A stretch of 64,000 nt of DNA, taken from Allorhizobium borbori (GTDB taxonomy: Bacteria; Pseudomonadota; Alphaproteobacteria; Rhizobiales; Rhizobiaceae). How positions within the stretch are numbered: the stretch's first letter is position 1; every line of letters begins with the position of its first letter. Below, in pieces: positions 1 to 8,076 of this stretch. The notes beneath the pieces were generated by a model. It was given only the letters and a program-made list of their open reading frames with translations. It was not told where the DNA came from and ran no database searches. Location: positions 1-64,000 of the forward strand of contig NZ_JACIDU010000005.1 in the NCBI RefSeq assembly GCF_014196535.1, in the 5' to 3' direction. The position numbers were made by a program, and so were the translations under genes.

Positions 1-198
1 GCCGACGGCATCCGCATCGATTTCCCGATCTCCCGCCAGGATATCGCCGAAATGACCGGCACGACGCTGCACACCGTCTCTCGCATTTTCAGCGCATGGG
101 AGGCGAAGGGGCTGGTGGAAGGTGGACGGCAGAAGCTTCTGGTGCGCGATGTACCGGGCCTTGAAGCCCTCGCCAGAACCCGCCGCGACAATTCCTGA
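1..198 (+). CDS. Crp/Fnr-family transcriptional regulator, C-terminal part (5' end outside window)
   Basis: Reading frame 1 is open from the first base and stops with TGA at 196-198. The 65 visible residues form the winged helix-turn-helix end of a Crp/Fnr protein: SRQDIAEMTGTTLHTVSRIF is the recognition-helix signature of the family, and it is followed by a short wing and a basic tail. The effector-binding half lies upstream of the window, so an Fe-S (FNR/FixK) type cannot be told from a haem/NO (NnrR/DNR) type. It sits about 100 bp before a pseudoazurin gene that has a TTG-N8-CAA box, the site such proteins bind. A role in denitrification or microoxic control is therefore likely, but it is inferred from context. 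Confidence 0.85.
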   Translation, partial: ADGIRIDFPISRQDIAEMTGTTLHTVSRIFSAWEAKGLVEGGRQKLLVRDVPGLEALARTRRDNS

Positions 199-215
199 CA
201 GATTGACTCCGCTCT

Positions 216-229
216 TTGCGAACCGACAA
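216..229 (+). promoter_or_regulatory. Candidate FNR/NNR-type box upstream of pseudoazurin gene
   Basis: The bases read TTG, eight bases, CAA, which is the core of FNR/FixK/NnrR sites (TTGAT-N4-ATCAA). It lies about 70 bp upstream of the pseudoazurin start, a usual activator distance, and just after a Crp/Fnr-family gene. Only the outer triplets match the consensus; the inner AT/AT positions do not. Confidence 0.4.
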
Positions 230-300
230 AGAAGCCGACGGGTATTGGCGGTATCTCCTCATGCAAAGGGAACGGGATGTTCCCGCTGTTCAGGAGAACG

Positions 301-741
301 ATGATGAAAATCCGCTATGCCTTTCTCGCCGCCGCTGTTCTTGCCATGGCTGGCCCGGTCGCGGCCGCTGATTTCGAGGTCCACATGCTCAACAAGGGCA
401 AGGAGGGCGCCATGGTATTCGAACCTGCCGGGTTGAAGATTGCGGCAGGTGACAGCATCACCTTCATTCCCACGGACAAGGGTCACAGCGCCGAACTGAT
501 CGACGGCATGGCACCGGAAGGGGCTGCCAAATTCAAGGGCGCGCTCAACGAGACCATCAAGGTGACCTTCGACAAGGCCGGTGCCTATGGCGTGAAATGC
601 ACGCCGCATCTTGGCATGGGCATGGTTGCTGCCATCCTTGTAGGTGACGGCGCCCCCGCCAATCTGGAGGCCTTCAACGCCGTCAAACTGCCGCCCAAGG
701 CTCGGGAGCGTATGAATGCGGCTCTTGCCTCGGCTAAGTGA
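301..741 (+). CDS. Pseudoazurin (type 1 blue copper protein)
   Basis: This encodes a 146-residue periplasmic cupredoxin that carries electrons, typically to copper nitrite reductase or nitrous oxide reductase. The first ~22 residues are a signal peptide ending VAAA. The copper ligands are visible: His in KGHSAEL, then Cys, His and Met in [10 protein letters not shown]. The length and the C-terminal helices match pseudoazurin rather than amicyanin or azurin. The start at 301 is chosen because AGGAGA lies 5-10 bases upstream; an in-frame ATG at 277 would place charged residues before the signal peptide. A Crp/Fnr gene precedes it and a terminator follows, so it appears to be transcribed alone. 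No nitrite reductase gene is in the window. Confidence 0.93.
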   Translation: MMKIRYAFLAAAVLAMAGPVAAADFEVHMLNKGKEGAMVFEPAGLKIAAGDSITFIPTDKGHSAELIDGMAPEGAAKFKGALNETIKVTFDKAGAYGVKCTPHLGMGMVAAILVGDGAPANLEAFNAVKLPPKARERMNAALASAK

Positions 742-822
742 ACGATAACGGCAAATGGCGCGACGTCCCCCCTTGAGCGCCAATTGCCCCGTCGCCGTTC
801 TCCCCGGTGCGGTGACAACAAA

Positions 823-857
823 AGTCCATCCGGTCCGCCGGGTGGGCTTTTTTGTTT
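823..857 (+). terminator. Rho-independent terminator after pseudoazurin gene
   Basis: The arms GTCCATCCGG and CCGGGTGGGC pair (with G-T wobbles) around a 4-base loop, followed at once by TTTTTTGTTT. It lies about 80 bp after the pseudoazurin stop and is in the right orientation to end that transcript. Confidence 0.75.
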
Positions 858-948
858 GGGCTGTGTTGCAAAGATTTCAACTGGCAACGAAATCCCCAGC
901 CCCACTTTGTCAAGCGGTCTGACTTTCGAGATTCTGGGTGAGCGTTGC

Positions 949-1832
949 GGCTCTGTTGCAAAAGATCGATTGAAGGCTGAGATAGCCCCGACAATTTTCG
1001 GCGAGACGTTTGATGAGCGATTTCAAGTGGCGGCATTTTCAGGGCGAGGTCATCTTGTGGGCAGTGCGCTGGTATTGCCGCTATGGGGAAGCTATCGCGA
1101 TCTTGAACAAATGATGGGCGGACGAGGTGTAGGCGTCGATCATTCCACGATCTATCGCTGGGTCCAGAAATACGCGCCGGAGATTGAGAAACGCTTGCGT
1201 TGGCATTGGCGCCGGCCGCAATCGACGAGCTGGCGAGTCGATGAGACCTATGTGAAGGTCCGAGGCAAGTGGAAATATCTGTACCGCGCCGTCGACAAGT
1301 TCGACAATACGATCGAATTCGATCTCTCGCCGACACGCAACGCCAAGGCAGCGAAGCGATTTCTAGGCAAAACCCTGAATGGCCTGAAGGATTGGGAAAA
1401 GCCAACCGTCATCAACACCGACAAGGCACCGACCTACGGTATAGCGATCTCTGAGCTGAAAGCCGAAGGCAAATGCCCAAAGGAACTGGTGCACCGGCAG
1501 GTCAAATACCTGAACAATGTCGTTGAGGCCGATCACGGCAAGCTGAAACAGCTGATCAAGCCGGTCAGAGGTTTCAAGACGTTGAAGACAGCCTACGCGA
1601 CGATCAAGGGTTTCGAGGTGACGTGGGCTCTATGCAAGGGCCAGGCCGCGATATTCAACTTGACCGGCGACGTCCGTGGAAAGGCTCGCATCGTTGAACG
1701 AGCCTTCGGGGTCGTGCCCAGCGCCCTTACCGAAGTTGTGGCAATCCTAGCCCAGAACCTCGATGCAAAAGCCGCGTGACCGAGGCGTAGGAAGCCCGCT
1801 TTGCGACCAATCAGAATTCTTGCAACAGAGCC
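949..1832 (+). mobile_element. IS6-family insertion sequence (IS26-like), transposase frameshifted
   Basis: The ends are inverted repeats: GGCTCTGTTGCAA at 949 and its complement TTGCAACAGAGCC ending at 1832. They match the usual IS6/IS26 terminus (GGCACTGTTGCAAA). The 884-bp length fits the family. The flanking 8 bases (AGCGTTGC and GGGCAGTG) differ, so no target duplication remains, as expected after IS6-type cointegrate formation or recombination. The single internal gene is a transposase with a one-base deletion. Confidence 0.85.
1013..1779 (+). pseudogene. IS6-family transposase, frameshifted
   Basis: The natural ATG at 1013 starts MSDFKWRHFQGEVILWAVRWYCRYG, the usual IS26-like N-terminus. 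Near 1085-1092 one base is missing: the frame must change to continue into SYRDLEQMM and the rest of the protein. Downstream the DDE catalytic core is intact: D in WRVDETYVKV, D in INTDKAPTYG and E in VVEADHGKLK. The complete protein would be about 255 residues. The long open frame running in from 784 is accidental upstream of 1090. Either the copy is dead or there is a sequencing error in the GGGG run. The protein would catalyse replicative transposition. Confidence 0.85.
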
Positions 1833-2167
1833 GGGCAGTGAAGGCTGGCGAATTGGAGAAACAAACATGTGAAGTTTGCGGAAGCCAAGTGGTAGACGCT
1901 AGTCATGACAAATATGATCAGCCACAAAAAGTACCTGGCTGTGCAGACTACATCATACCCGTCTACACCACCGCAGCGAGGATATGTTCCCATATCCGCT
2001 TTCGAGATAGCTCGTAACAAAATTCTCTTATGTTCTCAAGCTGGTAAGATTCCCAAATGCGGATCGTTGGTTCAAATCGCCTTCAAGGCGAATAGTGTCG
2101 GCAGAAAACGCCGACTGGAAATCGTCATTCAATTGCATTACTGTCGCTCGAAGAAAGGGAGATAGCC
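1833..2167. other. Intergenic stretch between IS6 element and relB, no gene recognised
   Basis: About 335 bp. An 86-codon plus-strand frame (1905-2165) exists but has no recognisable domain, no good ribosome site and an unconvincing composition. The stretch presumably contains the relB promoter. AAGGGAGA at about 2155-2162 serves as the ribosome site of the next gene. Confidence 0.5.
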
Positions 2168-2476
2168 GTGGCTGCAAACGCACTCGTCCAAACACGTATT
2201 GATGCTGAAGTTCGAGATCGTGCCTCTGCCGTGCTTGAAAGCATGGGCCTCACGGTATCTGATGCCGTTCGTATCCTGCTCACCCGGACTGCTAATGAGG
2301 GGGCTTTGCCCCTTGAGCTGCTTTCGGGTAGTGAAGCGCATGACGCTTGGTTTCGGACCAAGGTGCTCGAAGCATTGAACGATACTCGGCCGGATTTATC
2401 AGACGAAGAAGTTGAGGCGCATTTTTCCGAACGTCGAGCAGCAGCACGTCTTAAAGCTGGTGTGCCCAAATCGTGA
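2168..2476 (+). CDS. relB: RelB/DinJ-family antitoxin
   Basis: A 102-residue antitoxin of the RelB/DinJ type. The N-terminal ribbon-helix-helix half (ALVQTRIDAEVRDRASAVLESMGLTVSDAVRILLTR) is the family signature and binds DNA as a dimer. The C-terminal half should wrap the toxin. The start is GTG at 2168 with AAGGGAGA just upstream. Its stop overlaps the GTG of the toxin gene by a few bases, so the two are translationally coupled. Such modules usually repress their own promoter through the antitoxin. The toxin next to it has been cut by an IS21 element, so the antitoxin may now be solitary. Confidence 0.88.
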   Translation: MAANALVQTRIDAEVRDRASAVLESMGLTVSDAVRILLTRTANEGALPLELLSGSEAHDAWFRTKVLEALNDTRPDLSDEEVEAHFSERRAAARLKAGVPKS

Positions 2477-2805
2477 AACTTACTTGGTCCGCATTTGCGT
2501 TATCGGATCGCGACGCAATCTTCACGTACATCGAGGCAGATCATCCTGCGGCCGCCGTTCTGATCGATGAGAGGATCGTCGTGGCTACCCGTCGTCTACT
2601 CGATTTTCCTGCCAGTGGTCGTGTGGGCAGAATTGCCGGGACACGCGAACTTTTCATCAATGGGACGCCTTACGTTGCGGCTTATGCCATTACCGAGACG
2701 ACAGTGCGAATTCTTCGCGTGCTTCATGGCGCGCAGGAATGTGAGAGCGGCGGTGCAAAAGTCGGCCACGGTAGCGGCGGCATAATGCTGCCGCGGGCGG
2801 AGTAA
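2473..2805 (+). pseudogene. RelE/ParE-family toxin, 3' end replaced by IS21 sequence
   Basis: The GTG start at 2473 overlaps the antitoxin stop. The first ~90 residues have the RelE/ParE fold features: a helical N-terminal hairpin, then FPASGRVGRIAGTRELFI and the C-terminal strand TVRILRVLHGAQE. Normal family members finish with W and a few residues after HGAQE. Here the frame runs at base 2742 into the terminal repeat of an IS21 element and adds about 20 foreign residues (CESGGAKVGHG...) before a stop at 2803. The toxin would cleave ribosome-bound mRNA or poison gyrase. Loss of the last strand probably inactivates it, which would explain why it is tolerated. Confidence 0.8.
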
Positions 2806-2863
2806 AATCCGGCCACCTATTTCCTTTCTGCAATGAGCGCAGGAGGGACAGGGGATCTACACC

Positions 2864-4360
2864 GTGGAACTATATCTGAAGGTTCGCCTGGCTGTTTCGG
2901 AAGGGATGAGCCGGCGTCAGGCAGCAAAGCATTTCAACATATCGCGCGACAGCGTTGCCAAGATGGTGGCCTATTCGACGCCACCGGGCTATCAGCGGCG
3001 ATCACCGATCCGACGGCCGAAGCTGGATGCGTTCGTTTCGACGATCGACCATTGGCTCGACGAAGACCTGAAGGTGCCGCGCAAGCAGCGCCATACGGCC
3101 AGGCGGGTGTTCGACCGTCTCCGTGACGAGTGCGGCTTCACTGGCGGCTACACGATCATCAAGGATTACATACGCGAGCGGGATCAGCGCCGGCAGGAGG
3201 TGTTCGTGCCGCTGTCGCATCCGCCGGGCCACGCGCAGGCCGATTTCGGCGAGGCTACGGTGATCATCGGCGGCGTCGAGCAAAAGGCCCGCTTCTTCGT
3301 GCTCGATCTACCGCATAGCGATGGCTGCTATGTGCGCGCTTATCCTGCGGCGGTGGCCGAGGCCTGGGTGGATGGCCACATCCACGCGTTTTCCTTCTTC
3401 GGGGCCGTGCCGCAGTCGATCGTCTATGACAACGACCGTTGCCTTGTGGCAAAGATTCTGCCCGACGGTACGCGCAAGCGGGCGGCGCTGTTCAGCGGCT
3501 TCCTGTCCCACTACCTGATCCGGGATCGCTACGGCCGTCCGGGGAAAGGCAATGATAAAGGGAATGTCGAAGGCCTCGTGGGTTACGCCCGGCGCAACTT
3601 CATGGTGCCGATCCCGCAGTTTCCGACATGGGATGCGTTCAACACCTTTCTGGAAGAGCAATGCCGCAAACGCCAGAGCGACAGGCTACGCGGCGAGAGT
3701 GAGACGATCGGGGAACGATTGCAGCGGGATCTCGCGGCCATGCGTGCGTTGCCACCATCGCCCTTCGATGCCTGCGACCAGGCGAGTGCGAAAGTCACGG
3801 CTCAATCGCTGGTCCGCTACAAGACCAACGACTATTCCGTGCCGGTCGCCTACGGCCATCAGGATGTCTGGGTCCGGGGCTATGTCGACGAGGTGGTGAT
3901 CGGCTGCCGCGGCGAGATCATCGCGCGCCATCCCCGGTGCTGGGAGCGTGAGGACGTCGTCTTCGATCCTGTGCATTACCTGCCGCTGATCGAACAGAAG
4001 ATCAATTCGCTGGATCAGGCCGCACCCCTCCAGGGCTGGGATCTGCCTCAAGAGTTCGCCACGCTGCGCCGGCTGATGGAGGGCCGCATGGCCAAGCATG
4101 GCCGGCGGGAATACGTGCAGGTTCTCCGTCTGCTGGAGAGCTTCGAGCTTGCCGACCTTCACGTAGCGGTAAAGCAGGCCCTCCAGCTCGGCGCCATCGG
4201 CTTCGACGCGGTCAAGCATCTGATCCTGTGCCGTGTGGAGCGCCGGCCGCCGCGGTTGGACCTGGCGATCTATCCCTACCTTCCACGGGCGACGGTCGAG
4301 ACGACCTCGGCGAACGCCTACATGCGCCTCCTGTCATCGGATGCTGGAGAAGCGGCATGA
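2864..4360 (+). CDS. istA: IS21-family transposase IstA
   Basis: A 498-residue DDE transposase that cuts and joins the element ends together with IstB. The N-terminal helix-turn-helix (GMSRRQAAKHFNISRDSVAKMV) resembles resolvase-type DNA-binding domains. The catalytic core shows D127 (QADFGEA), D189 or D191 (VYDND) and E236 (KGNVEGLVGYARR). A C-terminal beta-barrel (YKTNDYSVP...) follows. The start is GTG at 2864. Its stop overlaps the istB start in ATGA, the standard IS21 coupling. Length is normal and no frameshift is seen, so it is probably functional. Confidence 0.93.
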   Translation: MELYLKVRLAVSEGMSRRQAAKHFNISRDSVAKMVAYSTPPGYQRRSPIRRPKLDAFVSTIDHWLDEDLKVPRKQRHTARRVFDRLRDECGFTGGYTIIKDYIRERDQRRQEVFVPLSHPPGHAQADFGEATVIIGGVEQKARFFVLDLPHSDGCYVRAYPAAVAEAWVDGHIHAFSFFGAVPQSIVYDNDRCLVAKILPDGTRKRAALFSGFLSHYLIRDRYGRPGKGNDKGNVEGLVGYARRNFMVPIPQFPTWDAFNTFLEEQCRKRQSDRLRGESETIGERLQRDLAAMRALPPSPFDACDQASAKVTAQSLVRYKTNDYSVPVAYGHQDVWVRGYVDEVVIGCRGEIIARHPRCWEREDVVFDPVHYLPLIEQKINSLDQAAPLQGWDLPQEFATLRRLMEGRMAKHGRREYVQVLRLLESFELADLHVAVKQALQLGAIGFDAVKHLILCRVERRPPRLDLAIYPYLPRATVETTSANAYMRLLSSDAGEAA

Positions 4361-5115
4361 GCACAGAAGCACCAGAGATCCTTCTCGCGCACTATCTCAA
4401 GGTCCTGAAGCTGCCGACCTTCCAGCGCGAGCACCAGAAGCTGGCCCGGCTATGCGCCACCGAAGGCGTCGATCATGTCGGCTACCTGTTCCGGCTTGCC
4501 GAGCGGGAGATGATCGAACGCGATCGCCGCAAGGTCGAGCGCCGCATCAAGGCGGCCAAATTCCCCGCCGTCAAAAGTTTGGACAGCTTCGACTTCGCCG
4601 CCATCCCCAAGCTCAACAGGATGCAGGTGCTGGAACTGGCGCGCTGCGAATGGATCGAGCGAAGGGAGAATGTCATCGCTCTCGGCCCCAGTGGAACCGG
4701 CAAGACGCATGTGGCTCTCGGCCTTGGTCTGGCCGCATGCCAGAAAGGCCTGTCCGTCGGCTTCACCACGGCGGCCGCGCTGGTGAGCGAGATGATGGAG
4801 GCGCGCGAAGAGCGGCGTCTCATCCGGTTCCAGAAGCAGATGGTTGCCTACCAGCTTCTCATCATCGATGAGCTGGGCTTCGTGCCGCTCTCCAAGACCG
4901 GCGCGGAATTGCTGTTCGAGCTGATCTCACAACGATACGAGCGAGGCGCGACCCTGATCACCAGCAACCTTCCCTTCGACGAATGGACGGAGACGCTCGG
5001 ATCAGAGCGCCTGACCGGCGCGCTGCTCGATCGTATCACCCATCACGTCAGCATCCTTGAGATGAATGGCGACAGCTATCGTCTCGCCCAAAGCCGCGCC
5101 CGAAAGGCCGGCTAA
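4357..5115 (+). CDS. istB: IS21-family helper ATPase IstB
   Basis: A 252-residue AAA+ ATPase of the DnaC/DnaA clade that assembles on target DNA and activates IstA. Walker A is GPSGTGKT (about residues 110-117), Walker B is LLIIDELGF, and sensor residues are in LITSNLPFDEW. It starts at ATG 4357, overlapping the istA stop. It ends with RLAQSRARKAG and TAA. A similar but degraded C-terminal copy lies near 45118-45285. Confidence 0.93.
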   Translation: MSTEAPEILLAHYLKVLKLPTFQREHQKLARLCATEGVDHVGYLFRLAEREMIERDRRKVERRIKAAKFPAVKSLDSFDFAAIPKLNRMQVLELARCEWIERRENVIALGPSGTGKTHVALGLGLAACQKGLSVGFTTAAALVSEMMEAREERRLIRFQKQMVAYQLLIIDELGFVPLSKTGAELLFELISQRYERGATLITSNLPFDEWTETLGSERLTGALLDRITHHVSILEMNGDSYRLAQSRARKAG

Positions 5116-5142
5116 TACCCCTCGAAAAATCGCAACGCGCGC

Positions 5143-5184
5143 ATGAGACCCCCGCTCGGGCTACGCCCTCCCGGCCGTCTCATG
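5143..5184. repeat. Inverted repeat between istB and right end of IS21
   Basis: CATGAGAC at 5143 is matched by GTCTCATG ending at about 5184, with GC-rich, partly pairing sequence between. It could form a hairpin in the IS21 messenger or block read-through. There is no T-run. Confidence 0.4.
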
Positions 5185-5248
5185 CGGGCGCCACAAGTGG
5201 CCGACTTTTACGCCGCCCCGTGGCCGGTTTTTACGCCGCCGTTGACAG

Positions 5249-6088
5249 ATTGCCCCGTCAACCTACTACGAGAACGTCGCCAAGCGCCTGGACGTGGATC
5301 GCCTGTCGACCCGCGCCCGCAGCGATATCGGCCTGAAGATCGAGATACGCCGGGTGTTCAATGAGAACTTCCAGGTCTATGGCGTGCGCAAGGTCTGGCG
5401 GCAATTGCAGCGGGAGGGCTTCGACATCGCCCGCTGCACTGTCGCTCGGCTTATGAGGGTGATGGGGCTGCAAGGCATCATTCGTGGCAAACCGATCCGC
5501 ACGACGATCAGTGACAAGACCGGCCCATGCCCGCTCGACCGGGTGAACCGGCACTTCTTCGCGCCTGCGCCGAACATGCTCTGGCTTTCTGATTTCACGT
5601 ATGTTGCGACCTGGCAGGGCTTCGTTTACGTCGCGTTCGTAATCGATGCCTTTGCTCGCCGCATCGTCGGTTGGCGGGCAAGTCGGACTGCCCATGCGGG
5701 TTTCGTTCTCGATGCACTCGATCAGGCGCTTCATGATCGGCGGCCCGTGCACCGTGGTGGACTGGTCCACCATTCCGACCGCGGATCGCAATATGTGTCC
5801 ATTCTCTATTCCGAACGGCTAGCGGAAGCGGGCATCGAGCCGTCTGTCGGAAGTGTCGGCGACAGCTATGACAACGCTCTCGCCGAAACGATCAATGGTC
5901 TTTACAAGGCCGAGGTCATCCATCGGCGAGGACCGTGGCGAACCTTCGAAGCCGTGGAGTTCGCCACTTTGGAATGGGTCGACTGGTTCAATAACCGCCG
6001 CCTTCTGGAGCCCATCGGCAACATACCGCCAGCCGAAGCCGAAGAACGATATTACGCCATGCTGGACGCACCGGCCGTGGCCGCTTAA
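5249..6088 (+). pseudogene. IS3-family transposase OrfB, N-terminus removed by IS21
   Basis: The frame reads IAPSTYYENVAKRLDVDRLS directly from the IS21 end, which is the usual sequence about 30 residues into IS3-group OrfB. So the start codon and orfA have been lost. The retained part carries the HTH_21-like segment (FQVYGVRKVWRQLQREG) and the rve integrase core with DDE: D in WLSDFTYV, D in HHSDRGSQY and E in NALAETINGLYKAEV. It ends at TAA 6086-6088. Without orfA and the left repeat this copy cannot move on its own. Confidence 0.88.
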
Positions 6089-6101
6089 CTTAAATGAAAT
6101 G

Positions 6102-6127
6102 GCCTCCGGCAAACCCGGCGCGGTTCA
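6102..6127 (+). repeat. Right terminal inverted repeat of the truncated IS3 element
   Basis: GCCTCCGGCAAACCCGG then CGCGGTTCA ends in CA, the conserved IS3-family terminus, and lies 14 bases after the orfB stop. The matching left repeat is not present in the window. Confidence 0.65.
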
Positions 6128-6378
6128 TCGAGACTAAAAGCTTCGTCGAGTCAGGGCCACGCTTCAGCGCCCGAATCCCATTCCTTGAACGAGCATAGTG
6201 GGCAGATACACTTCAGTAGCTATTAAAAGACAGGTTCTGCTTGTTGCCGACAAGCGCGCCTTTTCCTTGATGGGATTCGAACAGTCACGGCAAAAGGGCG
6301 TTGATCAGATTTGGCCGGGGGCAGCCCTACGACAAAACTAAGTCTTGTCGAATAATATCGGCATGCATTGTCAAATTA

Positions 6379-8076
6379 TCACGACGGTCTTGTCTCCAGC
6401 TTCGGAACCGCCTCGAGCAGCATCTTCGTATAGGCGTGCCGGGGCGTGGTGAAGACTTGCGTTGCAGTTCCTTGCTCGACGATCTCGCCATGACGCATCA
6501 CCACGACGCGGTCGCACAGGTGATGCACGACCGAAAGGTCGTGGCTGATGAACAGTAGCGTGATGTTGAGAGCGCGCCGCAGCTCCATCAAAAGGTTGAT
6601 GACCTGCGCCTGGATCGAGACATCGAGCGAGGCGACCGGCTCGTCACAGATGATGACTTCCGGCTGCATAGCCAGCGCTCGCGCGATAGCGATGCGCTGG
6701 CGCTGGCCGCCCGAGAACTGGTGTGGATAGCGATCGGCCAGCGCCGGATCGAAGGCAACGGCACGCAGCCAACGATTGACATAGTCGCGAGCATTGGCGC
6801 GCGTGCAGAAACCATGAGCAATCGGCCCTTCGGCCACCGACTGGAAGATGGTGCGGCGCGGATCGAGCGAGGCGAAGGGATCCTGGAAAATCATTTGCAC
6901 ATGGGTGCCAAGCTTGCCCGTTGCCGAGCGCACCGGCTTGCCACCGACGCTGACCGTACCGGAGGTCGGCGGATAGATACCGCACAAGATGCGTCCAAGC
7001 GTCGATTTACCGGAACCGGATTCGCCGACGAGGCCGAGAATCTCCCCGCGAGCGATGGTCAGGTTCGCCGATATTACCGCATGAACAGGGCCGGGCTCTC
7101 GCAACAGGCCCCAGCGTATGCCGAGACCGCGCAGAAAACCGATGCGTCGGGCAAAAATCTTCTCGATCGCCTCCGCCTTTACGAAGGCTTCATCGGGCGC
7201 AGCGCCGAGCGCGGTGCCACCAAGCCCGCTCAGGTCCATGGGACCGGCCGCCTCGGTCGCGGCAGATGCCAGCGGCTTGCCGGGCATCGAACGAGAGGGT
7301 AGCGCATCCAGCAGCCCCTGCGTATAGGGATGCTGCGGATTGTGCAGCACCTGCCTCGCAGGGCCGCTCTCGACGATCTTGCCCCGCCGCATCACTGCGA
7401 TGGTGTCGGCGATCGAGGAGACGGTGGCGAGGTCGTGGCTCACCCAGATCAACGAAGTCCCCATCTCCGCCACCAGCGCCTTCACCATGATCAGAATCTC
7501 GGCCTGCACCGAGACGTCGAGCGCGGTAGTCGGCTCATCGGCGATGACGAGCTGCGGCCGGTGCAGCAGGGCAATGGCGATGGCCACGCGCTGGCGCATG
7601 CCGCCGGAAAACTCGTGCGGATACTGGTCCACCTTGCTTTCGGGATCGACGATCTTGACCTTGGCCAGAGCCTCGACCGCACGACGGCGGACTTCGGCAT
7701 CCGAAACCTGCTCATGCGCCCGGATCGCCATCCCAATCTGGTCGATGATCCGCACGACAGGGTTCAGCGTCATCATCGGATCCTGGAACACCATGGAGAT
7801 GTCCTTGCCCCGGAGCTTGCGCAGTTCCTTGCCATCAAGCCCGACCAGCTCGCGCCCGTTGAAGCGGATGGAGCTGCCCTCCTGGATGCGGCCGGTCTCG
7901 TCCAGGAGACCGATGAGCGAGAAGCCGGTGATGGACTTGCCCGAGCCGCTCTCTCCGACCAACCCCATAACCTCGCCGCGCTTCAGCGTGAAGGAGATGT
8001 CGTCCACCGATTTGACGGTGCCCTTGTCGGTCTCGAAATAGGTCCGCAGGCTACGGACATCCAGAAGTTCGCTCAT
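6379..8076 (-). CDS. Oligopeptide/dipeptide ABC transporter, fused double ATP-binding protein
   Basis: A 565-residue protein with two complete ABC ATPase domains in tandem (DppD-like then DppF-like, as in GsiA). Domain 1 has [11 protein letters not shown] near residue 37, signature SGGMRQR and Walker [12 protein letters not shown]. Domain 2 has [12 protein letters not shown] near residue 350, SGGQRQR and [11 protein letters not shown]. Both carry the oligopeptide-binding C-terminal extensions ([14 protein letters not shown] and [14 protein letters not shown]). It powers uptake of peptides or peptide-like compounds through the two permeases encoded just upstream. Its start overlaps the stop of the permease gene at 8073, so they form one operon. 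Confidence 0.93.
   Translation of the reverse strand: MSELLDVRSLRTYFETDKGTVKSVDDISFTLKRGEVMGLVGESGSGKSITGFSLIGLLDETGRIQEGSSIRFNGRELVGLDGKELRKLRGKDISMVFQDPMMTLNPVVRIIDQIGMAIRAHEQVSDAEVRRRAVEALAKVKIVDPESKVDQYPHEFSGGMRQRVAIAIALLHRPQLVIADEPTTALDVSVQAEILIMVKALVAEMGTSLIWVSHDLATVSSIADTIAVMRRGKIVESGPARQVLHNPQHPYTQGLLDALPSRSMPGKPLASAATEAAGPMDLSGLGGTALGAAPDEAFVKAEAIEKIFARRIGFLRGLGIRWGLLREPGPVHAVISANLTIARGEILGLVGESGSGKSTLGRILCGIYPPTSGTVSVGGKPVRSATGKLGTHVQMIFQDPFASLDPRRTIFQSVAEGPIAHGFCTRANARDYVNRWLRAVAFDPALADRYPHQFSGGQRQRIAIARALAMQPEVIICDEPVASLDVSIQAQVINLLMELRRALNITLLFISHDLSVVHHLCDRVVVMRHGEIVEQGTATQVFTTPRHAYTKMLLEAVPKLETRPS

Larger units (their letters stand above)
2742..5247 (+). mobile_element. IS21-family insertion sequence, complete
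   Basis: About 2.5 kb with istA and istB. The left end (2742-2769) and right end (5220-5247) are imperfect inverted repeats sharing CGGCGG and CGGCCAC. A second inner copy of the repeat follows at each end (about 2790-2812 and 5197-5215), typical of IS21 multiple transposase sites. It interrupts a RelE toxin on the left and an IS3 orfB on the right. Since these are different genes and the flanking bases do not match, the element has recombined or caused a deletion since insertion. Confidence 0.88.

Noticed and set aside
949-1840. Search for 8-bp target duplications at the IS6 and IS21 elements
   Set aside because: Flanking bases do not match for the IS6 at 949, for either IS21, or clearly for the IS6 at 31601, so no duplications are reported.
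1905-2165. 86-codon plus-strand frame between IS6 and relB
   Set aside because: No ribosome site, no recognisable motif and it ends inside the relB leader.
5294-6088. IS3 OrfB starting at GTG 5294 as an intact gene
   Set aside because: Homologous sequence (IAPSTYY...) continues upstream to the IS21 end, so the start is internal and the gene is truncated.
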